From: Kribbella rubisoli
GTDB taxonomy: Bacteria; Actinomycetota; Actinomycetes; Propionibacteriales; Kribbellaceae
Reading direction: 5' to 3'
Length of the DNA stretch: 64,000 nucleotides
Assembly (NCBI RefSeq): GCF_004217145.1
Contig: NZ_SHKR01000018.1
Span: 310,001 to 374,000, forward strand
Part shown: piece after piece, positions 34,187 to 42,305 of the stretch
Numbering within the stretch: the first letter of the stretch is position 1
Layout of the letters: the number at the start of each line of letters is the position of its first letter
Program-made: the position numbers and the translations under genes
The notes under the pieces: generated by a model
Seen by the model: the letters and a program-made list of their open reading frames with translations, nothing else
Database searches by the model: none
Told to the model about the DNA's origin: nothing

Positions 34187-34957
34187 ATGCAACTCAAGGA
34201 CAAGGTGGCGGTCGTGACCGGCGGCGCCCAGGGCATCGGCCTGGGGTTGTGCACGCGGTTCGCCCAGGAGGGCGCACACGTCGTGCTGTCGGACCTCAAG
34301 CAGGAGGCCTGCGAGCGCGAGGCAGGCAAGATCGACGCGTTGCCCGTCGCGGCCGACGTGAGCCGGGAGGAGGACATCGCGAACCTCGTGTCGGCCGCAG
34401 TGGACCGCTTCGGGCAGGTGGACCTGTTCGTGTCCAACGCCGGGATCGCCGTCGACGGAGGCATCGACACCCCCATCGAGGGGTGGCGCAAGATCATCGA
34501 CATCAACCTGATGGCCGAGGTCCACGCGGCCAAGCACGCCATCCCGCACATGCTCGAGCAGGGCAGCGGCTACATGCTCAACGTGGCGTCAGCGGGCGGC
34601 CTGCTGGTGATCCCCGACACGGTCTCGTACACGGTGACCAAGCACGCGGCGGTCGGGTTCTCCGAGTGGCTCGCGGTCGTGTACGGGGATCGCGGCATCG
34701 GCGTCAGTGTGCTGTGCCCAGCGGCGGTTGCCACGGCGATCCTCGCGGGGAAGGAGGACACCCCGGAGGGCCGGGGCGCGATCAGCACGGAAGAGCTCGC
34801 CGGGATCGTGGTGGACGGGCTCGCCGAGGAACACTTCATGATCTCGACGCACCCGTGGGTGCTCGAGAAGTTCGCCATCAAGGCGCGCGACTACGACGAG
34901 TACATCAGGACGCTGCAGGCCGACATCCCGGCGGCGGCCAAGGCTGCGGCGGTGTGA
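34187..34957 (+). CDS. Short-chain dehydrogenase/reductase
   Basis: 256 residues. Classical SDR marks are the NAD(P) motif VAVVTGGAQGIGLGL, ADVSREEDIANLV, NAG in LFVSNAGIAVDGG, catalytic Ser in NVASAGGLLV and Y-x-x-x-K in SYTVTKHAAVGFSE. The Asp in VLSDLKQEA after the second strand favours NAD(H). The intact state stands out because its neighbours on both sides are broken. ATG 34187 follows GAAAGGACC. The substrate is unknown. Confidence 0.88.
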   Translation: MQLKDKVAVVTGGAQGIGLGLCTRFAQEGAHVVLSDLKQEACEREAGKIDALPVAADVSREEDIANLVSAAVDRFGQVDLFVSNAGIAVDGGIDTPIEGWRKIIDINLMAEVHAAKHAIPHMLEQGSGYMLNVASAGGLLVIPDTVSYTVTKHAAVGFSEWLAVVYGDRGIGVSVLCPAAVATAILAGKEDTPEGRGAISTEELAGIVVDGLAEEHFMISTHPWVLEKFAIKARDYDEYIRTLQADIPAAAKAAAV

Positions 34958-34960
34958 GGC

Positions 34961-35335
34961 ATGCACCGCGTCGTCATCGTCGGCCACGGGTTCGCGGGGT
35001 TGTTCGCCGCGAAGGCGCTGCGCCGGGCACCGGTCGAGGTGGTAGTGGTGGACCGCACCAACCACCACCTCTTCCAGCCGCTGCTCTACCAGGTGGCCAC
35101 CGGCGTGCTCTCCGAAGGCGACATCGCTCCGCCGATCCGCAACGTCCTGCGCCATCAGCGCAACACGCGGGTGGTGCTCGGCGAGGTCACCGACCTCGAC
35201 GTCGATGATCGGCGGCTCACGGTCGACACCGTGGGTCGCGAGACGGAGCTGTCCTACGACAGACTCATGACAAACATCGCCGTCACCGGCGCGACATTCG
35301 ACGTCGACGGTGGACAGCAACTCGTCGACGGCTGA
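34961..35335 (+). pseudogene. Truncated type II NADH dehydrogenase with an SDR-like tail
   Basis: The first 105 or so residues are the NDH-2 N-terminus: RVVIVGHGFAGLFAAKALRR (FAD motif), NHHLFQPLLYQVATGVLSEG and IAPPIRNVLR. A full NDH-2 has over 400 residues. After LSYDRL near 35267 the frame continues AVTGATFDVDGGQQLVDG, which looks like the last residues of an SDR (TGxxxxVDGGQQLV). The open frame therefore looks like a deletion joint between two unrelated genes. Confidence 0.72.
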
Positions 35336-35491
35336 CCGCGACAGGGCCGATGCAGTGTCTACGGAATCCAATCGAGTCACTCTTGAGCCGCGCCGCGAGC
35401 GTCGAGCCACGAAACCACCAGAGTCAGGCACCGGGCCCAGCCCTAACTCAGTGGCCGACTCTGTTCACGGATCGACTTCCGGGTACGAGTG

Positions 35492-35701
35492 CATGACCCG
35501 CCACCCTCATGCCTCATGGCTGCTGGCCGGGGCGCAGATCTCACGTCTGAAATGGATCGCCTAGGGCACGCCCAGATCCAGACCACCCAGAGGTACCTGC
35601 ACACCTCGCCGATGCCGACGAACAACGAGAGCGCGGAGCCGGTGCGGCATCTCGGCGAGCAGCCGCTCGGACTCCTCCTAGGACAGGATGCGGACCCGTA
35701 G
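35492..35701 (+). pseudogene. C-terminal remnant of a tyrosine recombinase
   Basis: The end of an integrase is readable in two frames. RHPHASWLLAGA carries the H-x-x-R-H box in one frame, and GADLTSEMDRLGHAQIQTTQ with RYLHTSP (catalytic Tyr) follows in another. At least one frame shift and the loss of the N-terminal two thirds inactivate it. It ends just before the LAL regulator's 3' end. Confidence 0.72.
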
Positions 35702-35742
35702 TTGGCGGGACCTTATGCAACTCGGTGTCGGCGTGCACCGTT

Positions 35743-38514
35743 TCAGTTGCTGATTGTTTGAAACGAAGCTGCGGAGCCGTCGGCGCCCCGCCCGGTATGC
35801 AGGGCTTCTCTCAGGGCGCCGCGCGAGGTGACGCCAAGCTTCGCGAAGACCTTGCGCAGGTGCCATTCGACGGTGCGCGGACTGATGAACAGCTCGGCCC
35901 CGATCTCGGGGTTGGAGTGCCCGTCTCGGGCGAGTCGGGCGATGTGCATCTCCTGCGGGGTCAGATCGTGCTGGGTCGTGACGTCGCGCCGACGCACAGT
36001 CTCCCCCGTGGCCAGCAACTCTGTGCGGGCGCGCTCGGCGAAAGCGTCGGCGCCCGTGGCGATGAAAAGCTCGTAGGCACGGCGGAGCTGGTCTCGTGCG
36101 GCGATGCGCTGGTGGTCGCGCCGCAGCCACTCGCCATACAGCAGGTGAGCCCGCGCGAGCTCGATCCGCACCGGCGTCCGGCTCAGACATGCGATCGCCT
36201 CGGCGTAGCAGCGCCCAGCCTCCTCACCTTCGCTCACTAGGGCGCGGCCGCGTGCCTCTAGCCCAACCACCCAGTCCGCTCCTGGAAGGACCAACGTCGT
36301 CAGTTCGTCCAGCGCCTGGCACGCCAGGTCGGAATGCCCAATCCGGACGGCACCCTCGATCAGCTCGCTGAGTACGAACGGCTGCATGAACGACCAGACA
36401 GGGGTCGCGTCGCGAGCGGCGTCGACGGCCTCGGCGTACCGGCACAGCCCGTTGTTCAACAAGGCTGCGGCGTAACGGACCTCGTCCGCGGCAAACCCGT
36501 CATCGGGTGCCGCGAGCTCGTCGTCGATCGCGGCGAGCTCGTCCGGATGGCCCCGATAAGCGGCTATCAGCCGACCGCCGTACGAACCCATCCGAATGCC
36601 GGTCACATCCTTTACGGAGCGCAGCTCGGCGACGACTGCTTCCCCCACCGCCAGGTCACCGCGCCACGCGACGACGTTGGAGTGCAGGTTGAGGGATAGA
36701 GCAAGCTGAGCCAACGCGCCGGACTCGCGGACCCGTGCGACCTGCCGGTCGCTTAGTGCCTGGTATCGGGGGAAGTCGAATAGGGCGATCGCGGAGCACG
36801 TCGCGCCCCGGCCGAACCGGATCCAGTCGTCATCGGACACTTGGTCTGCCATATAGAGGTCGATCACCGTGTTAAGCGTTGGAGCAGCCGCCTGTCGCCC
36901 CTCGGTGATCATCGTCGCCAACCCGTCGAGCATGAGGTCGCACGGCCGCGCGGCGTCAGGCCGCGGCGCAGCGCGGGCCGCTCGGCTGACCTCCAGCAGG
37001 TCGCCACCCGGGGTTGCGAACCGGCCGGCAAGGAGGGCTGCCCACCAAGCCTGCAGATAAGTCTCACGCGCGAGCCCGACGTCGAGCGGTTCGAGCCGTC
37101 GTGCTGCCTCCAGCAGCCGCAGCGGTACCTCGCCGCCGGGCCGGGAGGCTGCCTCGATCTGGCCGGTGAGCTGCTCGACGCGAGCCTGCTGCAGGGCGTC
37201 GAGTTTCCCGGCGGCGGACTCAGCAACCAGAGAGCGCGCCCGGTCCAGGTCGCCTGCCTGCAGGCTCGCTGTGGCGGCGGCCATGCCCCGGTCGACGCGC
37301 CGGGTCGGGTCGGCGGTCAGCACGAACGCCCTCTCGAGGAACGTCGCGGTGCCGGCCAGCCCGGCTCGTGCCTGCGCAGCAGTCGCGGTTCGCTCGAGCT
37401 CGGCCGCGACCCCTTCGTCGGGTCCGGTGGCCGCGACCGCGAGGTGCCAAATCCTGCGCTCAGGGTCTCGCTCGGCGTCGGTCGCTGTCGCCAGAGCGAG
37501 GTGCGCGGTTCCCCGGTCTTCGGCCGAGGCCGCGGCGTAGGCCGCCGAGCGCACCAACGGGTGTCGGAAATGGACCTGCGAACCGATCTCGAGCAGTTGC
37601 TCGCGGTCGGCCGGCGCGGCCGCTTCCCGACCCACGTACAGCGCCTTCGCAGCGCGCCACAGAAGCGTGGCATCGCCGGTGGGGTCGGCGGCGGCAAGCA
37701 GCATCAGCTGCTGCGTCGGCCCGGGCAGGGCCCTCACTCGTCGCACGTAGCTGTCGTGTAGCTGACCGGACAACGGTTTCGAAGATGGAAGGGCATAGCC
37801 TCCGGCCAGCTCGCTCGCATTCATGCCTCGCGGCAGCTCCAGCAGGCCCAGAGGGTTACCGCGCGTCTCGGCGATGATCCGGTCGCGGACCCGGTCGTCG
37901 AGGTGCCCCGGAACGGTGGCGCTGAGCAACACACTGGCGTCCTCGCCGGTGAGCCCTTCGAGGGTCAACTCAGGAAGCCCGGGGAACAGGTGACTGTCGC
38001 CAGCTTCGCGGACCGCGAAGAGCATCAGGATCGGCTCGGCCAGCAGGCGTCGGGCGACGAATCCCAGGACCTGGGCAGTGGGCTCGTCGAGCCACTGGGC
38101 ATCGTCGACCACGCAGACCAGCGGACGTGACCCAGCCGCTTCGGTCAGTAGGGTCAACACGGCCAGGCCCACCACGAAGCGGTCCGGCGTGCTGCCCGCC
38201 GAGAATCCGAACGCCACTCGCAATGCGTTCGCCTGCGGTTCCGGCAGCATCGACAGGTCGCTGAGCATCGGCCGGCAGAGCTGGTGGAGCGCCGCGAACG
38301 GTAGCTCCAGCTCAGACTCGACGCCGGTGATCCGGGCGGTCCGGTAGCCGGCTGCCTGGCGCAGGCAGTAGTGCAGCAGCGCAGTCTTGCCGATGCCGGG
38401 CTCGCCCCGGATCACGAGCACAGCGCTATCGCCACCGCGCACGCCGTCCAGTAGACGGTCCAGCTGGTGACGCTCCCTCGTCCGCCCTCTGAATGGCTCC
38501 CGGACAGCTGCCAT
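35743..38514 (-). CDS. LuxR-family LAL-type transcriptional regulator
   Basis: 923 residues. Walker A GEPGIGKTALL and Walker B LVCVVDDAQWLD are followed by a long helical repeat region. The C-terminal LuxR helix-turn-helix is DLTPQEMHIARLARDGHSNP, GAELFISPRTVEWHLRKVFA and KLGVTSRGALREAL. It is the third LAL paralogue of the window. It is flanked by an integrase remnant and a broken SDR gene but is itself intact. Its target is unknown; nearby remnants may be what is left of a controlled locus. Confidence 0.9.
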   Translation of the reverse strand: MAAVREPFRGRTRERHQLDRLLDGVRGGDSAVLVIRGEPGIGKTALLHYCLRQAAGYRTARITGVESELELPFAALHQLCRPMLSDLSMLPEPQANALRVAFGFSAGSTPDRFVVGLAVLTLLTEAAGSRPLVCVVDDAQWLDEPTAQVLGFVARRLLAEPILMLFAVREAGDSHLFPGLPELTLEGLTGEDASVLLSATVPGHLDDRVRDRIIAETRGNPLGLLELPRGMNASELAGGYALPSSKPLSGQLHDSYVRRVRALPGPTQQLMLLAAADPTGDATLLWRAAKALYVGREAAAPADREQLLEIGSQVHFRHPLVRSAAYAAASAEDRGTAHLALATATDAERDPERRIWHLAVAATGPDEGVAAELERTATAAQARAGLAGTATFLERAFVLTADPTRRVDRGMAAATASLQAGDLDRARSLVAESAAGKLDALQQARVEQLTGQIEAASRPGGEVPLRLLEAARRLEPLDVGLARETYLQAWWAALLAGRFATPGGDLLEVSRAARAAPRPDAARPCDLMLDGLATMITEGRQAAAPTLNTVIDLYMADQVSDDDWIRFGRGATCSAIALFDFPRYQALSDRQVARVRESGALAQLALSLNLHSNVVAWRGDLAVGEAVVAELRSVKDVTGIRMGSYGGRLIAAYRGHPDELAAIDDELAAPDDGFAADEVRYAAALLNNGLCRYAEAVDAARDATPVWSFMQPFVLSELIEGAVRIGHSDLACQALDELTTLVLPGADWVVGLEARGRALVSEGEEAGRCYAEAIACLSRTPVRIELARAHLLYGEWLRRDHQRIAARDQLRRAYELFIATGADAFAERARTELLATGETVRRRDVTTQHDLTPQEMHIARLARDGHSNPEIGAELFISPRTVEWHLRKVFAKLGVTSRGALREALHTGRGADGSAASFQTISN

Positions 38515-38592
38515 TTTGTCACCCTAGAACCAGTGGCACGGCACGGGAACTCCCTGCTGCGACGACTTGGCGCTCGCCGCAGACTGCCGAGC

Positions 38593-39112
38593 ATGACCAC
38601 GTCGACCGGAGGCTCACCTGCGAGCCGGGTGGCGATCGTCGCAGGGGCCACGCGCGGGATCGGTCGAGCCACTGCCTGCCGACTGGCGCGCGAAGGGTGG
38701 TCAGTGATCGTCAACTACGCCCACGACCAGCGACAGGCCGAGTCGACCGTCGAGACGATCTTGGCCGGCGGGGAGAGCGGCCGAGGCCGTACGCGCCGAT
38801 GTGACCGATGAGCTGGACGTCGAGCGCCTGTTCTTCGAGACCATAGAGACGTGCGGTAGCCTCGACGCCGTCGTCCAGGCCGTCATCGGCAGTCGTCCTC
38901 CGACGTGCGCGTTGGCTGAGGTCGAACTCGATGGGTTCGAGGCCCTTTGTCGGAGCCACGCTCTGGCGGCCTGCCTCGTCAATCGGGAGGCGGCTCGCCA
39001 CTTGCGTAACGACGGTGCCATCGTGAATATCACGAGCGTCGCGGTGACCCGGCGCCCCGACTGGGCGACTCAGACCGTGCGCGAGGCGGTGACCGCCACC
39101 GGCAGGTCGAAG
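38593..39112 (+). pseudogene. Frameshifted, truncated short-chain dehydrogenase
   Basis: ATG 38593 opens VAIVAGATRGIGRATACRLA (nucleotide-binding motif) and EGWSVIVNYAHDQRQAESTV. One base near 38778 is out of place; the next frame continues ADVTDELDVERLFFETIETC and NREAARHLRNDGAIVNITSV. The catalytic Y-x-x-x-K region and everything after it are missing, with similarity ending near 39112 where integrase sequence on the other strand begins. Confidence 0.78.
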
Positions 39113-39139
39113 GCCGTCTGGGGTGACGCCGCTGGTAGA

Positions 39140-39344
39140 CCTCGGCGACGAACTCTGCCCGCAGCGCCTCAGCCTTATCCCAGGCGTCCGGCCCGGCCGG
39201 GACCCTCTCCTCCAAGTACCGCTTCTTCTTCTTGACAGGGTCGATGCCGGCGTACACGCGGACGCGGAGGGAGCCGGACGGCAGCGCGTGAATCCCTCCC
39301 GTTTGGCGCTTCTTCGGGCTGGTCTTCTTCTGCACAAGCCGCAT
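39140..39344 (-). pseudogene. N-terminal remnant of a phage-type integrase
   Basis: ATG 39344 opens MRLVQKKTSPKKRQTGG, then HALPSGSLRVRVYAGIDPVK, KKKRYLEERVPAGPDAWDKA and ALRAEFVAEVYQRRHP. This is the typical N-terminal arm-binding and linker part of actinobacterial tyrosine integrases. Similarity stops near 39140; the catalytic domain is absent. It lies 83 bases downstream of a tRNA-Thr 3' half, the usual place of an integrase next to its attachment site. Confidence 0.72.
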
Positions 39345-39399
39345 CGTAGAGGGCATTGGATCCACGAATGGCTCCACGGACCTTGCCTGGAGGGGGGGT

Positions 39400-39423
39400 C
39401 TGACCTGCGTTTCCGCAGGTCAG
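39400..39423 (-). terminator. Hairpin beyond the tRNA 3' half
   Basis: Perfect ten-base arms CTGACCTGCG and CGCAGGTCAG around a four-base loop, four bases beyond the tRNA 3' end. It is followed by a C run on the minus strand rather than a U tract. Confidence 0.6.
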
Positions 39424-39426
39424 AGG

Positions 39427-39469
39427 TGGAGCCGCCTGTCGGAATTGAACCGACGACCTTCTCATTACG
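39427..39469 (-). other. 3' half of tRNA-Thr(CGT), probable attachment-site remnant
   Basis: On the minus strand CGTAATGAGAAGG is followed by a TPsiC arm (GTCGG TTCAATT CCGAC), the acceptor strand AGGCGGC, T and CCA. It starts exactly at a CGT anticodon and matches the 3' half of an actinobacterial tRNA-Thr. No D arm or 5' acceptor strand (GCCGCCT) is present upstream, so it is not a complete tRNA. Integrases often use the anticodon-to-3'-end half of a tRNA as core sequence, and an integrase N-terminus lies next to it. Confidence 0.8.
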
Positions 39470-39504
39470 GCCGCGGACTTGTGCCAGGTGAGCGTTTTGG
39501 GGTT

Positions 39505-39579
39505 TCAGGTCTCGGCCCAGCTGCGAATGTCGGCGGCGAGATCTTTGACGGTGTGGTGGGCTGAGCGTTGCACTGCACC
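39505..39579 (-). pseudogene. Possible IS630-type transposase C-terminal scrap
   Basis: The minus frame ends SAHHTVKDLAADIRSWAET then a stop. SVxDLxxDIRxWxE is the pattern near the C-terminus of IS630-family transposases. Only about 25 codons are recognisable, so this is tentative. Confidence 0.35.
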
Positions 39580-39687
39580 ACTGGTTACGCCGTCTTCGGC
39601 GTGGAAGTGGGGCCGGGATACCGTCATCGATGGCAGGTGATTTGCGACTGGCACGCTTACCGACGTTGCGCGAGACTGTGGTGGATG

Positions 39688-39786
39688 GTGTCGGAGCTGT
39701 TGGGTCCTGGCTGGCGGTCCTCGGATCTTCCGCAACGGCCGGTGTTGGTTGTCAACCCGAGATCTGGCGGGGGCGCGGCCGGCCGT
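39688..39786 (+). pseudogene. Possible diacylglycerol-kinase-like N-terminal scrap
   Basis: The plus frame reads RPVLVVNPRSGGGAAGR. The VNPxSGGG motif marks the nucleotide site of diacylglycerol and related lipid kinases. Nothing before or after it is recognisable. Confidence 0.35.
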
Positions 39787-39869
39787 CTCAGCTTCACCGG
39801 GACTGGCCTGCGAGACGTCGGTGTCGGCAAGCGCGGCAGCAGAGCGGGTGGCGTGGATCGTGTCCCTAT

Positions 39870-40466
39870 CCGCTCGCCGCTGAGGACCCTGGCGGCGTTG
39901 ATCAGGGCCCGTGCGGTCACCGCCTGATTGCGGTTCAGGCAGCCGTGCGTGAGCTCGGCGCCCTTCGGCTTGCTCGTGGTGCCGGGGGTATAGAGGATCA
40001 CCGCGATGTCGTCGTCGGACCGGCTGACGGGGTCGGTCGCGGGCGGGGTCGCCGCCAGCGCGGCTTGGAAGTCCCAGTCCCCCGGCGCGACCGCCAGGCA
40101 GTCGGGGCCTGCGGCCTTCGCACCTGCCTCCGCCTCGGCGGCACAGTCATGCCAGGCAATCAGCAGTTTGGCGGCGGAGTCGCGGAGGTAGTACTCCACC
40201 TCGCGCTTCCCAAGCAGCGGGTTCATCGGCACGACGACACCGCCGGCACGGAGGATGCCGTAGTACGAGATCGCGAACTGCACGTTGGGAAGCATCAGCC
40301 CGACACGGTCGCCAGGCTCCAGGCCGCTGCCGCGCAGCAGCGTGACCATTCGGGACGCGGCGTCGTCCAGAGCCGCGTACGTCAGCACGTGGTCATCCAT
40401 CCGGACGGCCGGGTGGTCCGGGTACATCGAGGCGGACTCGGTGAGGTTCTGGCTGAGGTTGGTCAT
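39870..40466 (-). pseudogene. Truncated AMP-binding (acyl-CoA ligase) gene
   Basis: ATG 40466 opens a CoA-ligase N-terminus: MYPDHPAVRMDDHVLTYAAL, GDRVGLMLPNVQFAISYYGI and GGVVVPMNPLL. The ATP loop YTPGTTSKPKGAELTH follows; the usual Gly after TT is Ser. Similarity ends after about 200 of the expected 500 residues, near ALINA, and the frame runs on into unrelated sequence. Both the adenylation core and the C-terminal lid are missing, so it cannot work. It is the last gene of the leftward operon starting at 41598. Confidence 0.8.
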
Positions 40467-40479
40467 GTCGGCCTCTTCG

Positions 40480-40836
40480 TCAGATCTTGCCGAAGGCGAG
40501 CCAAAGATAGGCCACGAGCAGCACGATGACGACGAGCGCTGGCGCCATCTCGGCTACGCCGTCGTGCTGGCGCAGGTGCGCGCCGAGGGCTCCAACCATG
40601 AGGAGCAGCAAACCCGCCGCGGCGAGCAGGCCGAGCGGGGGTATCGCGAGGCCGATCAGGACTCCTGCGGCACCCGCGACCTCCAGGACCCCGATGCGCT
40701 GGTAGGCACCGACACTGAACCCGACGTGCGCGGCCCGGGCCTGCATCGACGCGACGGCTCGGATCTTGCTTGCGCCCAGCACCGCAAAGGCGACAGCGAT
40801 GAGCGCGGCCAAGCAAACAAGGAGTGGGGTAGTCAT
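40480..40836 (-). CDS. DoxX-family membrane protein
   Basis: 118 residues with four helices: LLVCLAALIAVAFAVLGASK, RIGVLEVAGAAGVLIGLAIP, LGLLAAAGLLLLMVGALGAH and ALVVIVLLVAYLWLAF. The GASKI motif and QRIGVLEVAGAAG mark DoxX-like proteins. It is a paralogue of 49767-50120 in the right operon. ATG 40836 overlaps the stop of the upstream small gene (ATGA). DoxX proteins are often found with oxidoreductases; the precise role here is unknown. Confidence 0.85.
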   Translation of the reverse strand: MTTPLLVCLAALIAVAFAVLGASKIRAVASMQARAAHVGFSVGAYQRIGVLEVAGAAGVLIGLAIPPLGLLAAAGLLLLMVGALGAHLRQHDGVAEMAPALVVIVLLVAYLWLAFGKI

Positions 40837-41036
40837 AGCTGGATCTCCGACTTCCGCGGAATGGTGAGTGCGTCGACGACAGCCTTGCCTGCTGCTTGGT
40901 CGACCTCGTCCAGGTCCAGATCCGGCTTCTCGAACTCCAGCCAGGCGAGGTCGTGCACATTGACCGCCGACGCGTCCTGGGCGCCGGCCTGCATCGTGTC
41001 GGGCACCGGGTCGGGGGTCTTCAGGTCATTAGTCAT
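40833..41036 (-). CDS. Short VOC-like protein, probably a truncated dioxygenase gene
   Basis: 67 residues. VNVHDLAWLEFEKPDLD corresponds to the start of the extradiol dioxygenase at 45822 (VLDLAWLQFVKPDLV). The rest, AAGKAVVDALTIPRKSEIQL, does not match it. The frame is intact, has AAAGGAAG before ATG 41036, and its TGA overlaps the DoxX start, so it is probably still translated. A dioxygenase function is excluded because all metal-ligand regions are missing. Confidence 0.55.
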   Translation of the reverse strand: MTNDLKTPDPVPDTMQAGAQDASAVNVHDLAWLEFEKPDLDLDEVDQAAGKAVVDALTIPRKSEIQL

Positions 41037-41151
41037 TGCAAACTTCCTTTGGGTGATGCCGCCCGGGCAGGGAGTCAGCCATTCCTGCCCGGCGCGGCGC
41101 GAGGGCTGTAAGGAGAACTGGGGCTTCGTGGCCACCGGTCCGATTGGGGGA

Positions 41152-41598
41152 CTACGAGTTGTCTGCGGCTTTGGCGAGCTTGTCGGCGTGGGCGCGGGCG
41201 TGGATGGAATCGAGGATGACCAGCTGCGCGTTGTCGACCGCCCAGTCGGCGAAATCGAGGGCTTCGGCCGCGTCAGCTTCTGCCCAGTCGGCGTCGTTCG
41301 CGGCGAGCTTGGCGTCCATGTGACGGGTCCGCTTGTCCATGTTTGCCTTGACGTCGCTCATCTTTGCCGCGGCGTCGGCCTTTACCTGCGCCCACTTCGC
41401 CCGAGCGCTGTCGGCGGCCTGCGAGGTCTCCTGCCGTGCGTTCTGGGCTGACTGGTCCAGGTTGGACTGAGCCCGGTCGATCCGCTCCTTGAGTTGCGCT
41501 TCGGACTCGGTCGCGGCCGTCTGCACCGCCGACTTCGCCGTCTGAACCCGCTTCTGCAGATCGTCCAGCCGCGTGGAGAAGTTCGTGTGTTGCGTCAT
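41152..41598 (-). CDS. Coiled-coil protein beside PHA genes (phasin-like candidate)
   Basis: 148 residues. A helical region (RLDDLQKRVQTAKSAVQTAA, AQLKERIDRAQSNLDQSAQN and ARAKWAQVKADAAAKMSDVK) is followed by the family signature AANDADWAEADAAEALDFAD and WAVDNAQLVILDSIHARAHA. It belongs to the same family as 25895 and 55106. Here it is the first gene of an operon preceded by a perfect 28-base TetR-type palindrome and lies near phaC and phaZ. That context and its amphipathic helices make a granule-associated role possible but unproven. Confidence 0.8.
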   Translation of the reverse strand: MTQHTNFSTRLDDLQKRVQTAKSAVQTAATESEAQLKERIDRAQSNLDQSAQNARQETSQAADSARAKWAQVKADAAAKMSDVKANMDKRTRHMDAKLAANDADWAEADAAEALDFADWAVDNAQLVILDSIHARAHADKLAKAADNS

Positions 41599-41652
41599 GA
41601 GCTACCACCTTCGTTAGATTCGGGCCCAATGAGAGCCTCTTGTAATGTTTCT

Positions 41653-41680
41653 GCAGTACTGACGATATCGTCAGTACTGC
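41653..41680. promoter_or_regulatory. Perfect 28-base palindrome, TetR-type operator
   Basis: The inner 20 bases are TACTGACGATATCGTCAGTA, flanked by GCAG and CTGC. It lies 55 bases before the start of the coiled-coil gene (41598). The core TGACGATATCGTCA recurs at 45786, with a close variant at 44909 and a weaker one at 45742. Confidence 0.85.
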
Positions 41681-41865
41681 AATCTGGTCAAGCTGCCATG
41701 GCGAAGACATGACGAAATCCTCAGTTAGCTGCTCGTCCGCGACCGGCACTCTGGTCGAGCGGACCATCCGTTCACGCTGCTGCTGCACCCTGCCCGCATG
41801 GACGGCTACGACCACCCGGCAGACCGAACCGTCGCCCGCGTCATCGGTCCCGGCGCCATGGACCG

Positions 41866-42144
41866 CCGATGAACTGGTCGTCGCCTCACTCGGACAGATC
41901 GTGCATGCTCCGGCGACAAGGGCGGCGACGCGAATCTCGGCTTGTGGGGTATGCGACTGTGAGGCCTGGGTCTGGCTCAAGTCGACCCTCACCATCGACG
42001 AGCTCCGCCCAGCTCCTTCCGGAAACGCGTGAGTTGGCAATCTCGCGCTGCGAACTGCCCAACCTGGGCGCGGTGAACTTCGTCATCCGGGGACTCCTCG
42101 GGGCCGGCGCCACCTCGACGCTGCGGCTGGACGCGCAGGCAAGG
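41866..42144 (+). pseudogene. C-terminal remnant of an AtuA-like protein
   Basis: Pieces in three frames read VVASLGQIVHA, then SGDKGGDANLGLWGMR, then LLPETRELAISRCELPNLGA and VNFVIRGLLGAGATSTLRLD. These match the C-terminal domain of acyclic terpene utilisation AtuA-like proteins (HxRSGDKGGxANLGxW ... ELPNLxALNFV). At least two frame shifts and a TGA after MRL inactivate it. It lies on the other side of the 41653 operator, and a weak operator-like site is at 41710. Confidence 0.68.
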
Positions 42145-42305
42145 CGCTCGGTGAATGACTGCGCTCACGCAGCACCGAGGTGTCGCATCCATTGGTGAAG
42201 ACGTAGCTCGACGGACAGCTCGATGCGCCTACGTCGACGGCCAGAAGAAGTCGCGATCCTGTGTTCGCCGAGCGAACGGACCTCGGGAGAGCGGGCAGCG
42301 AGCCG

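Noticed and set aside
39427-39469. A complete tRNA gene
   Set aside because: Only the anticodon-to-CCA half is present; no D arm or matching 5' acceptor strand lies upstream.
41709-42032. Plus-strand frame of 107 codons after the 41653 operator
   Set aside because: Only a short middle part matches the AtuA-like remnant; the rest lies in other frames, so it is treated as part of a pseudogene.
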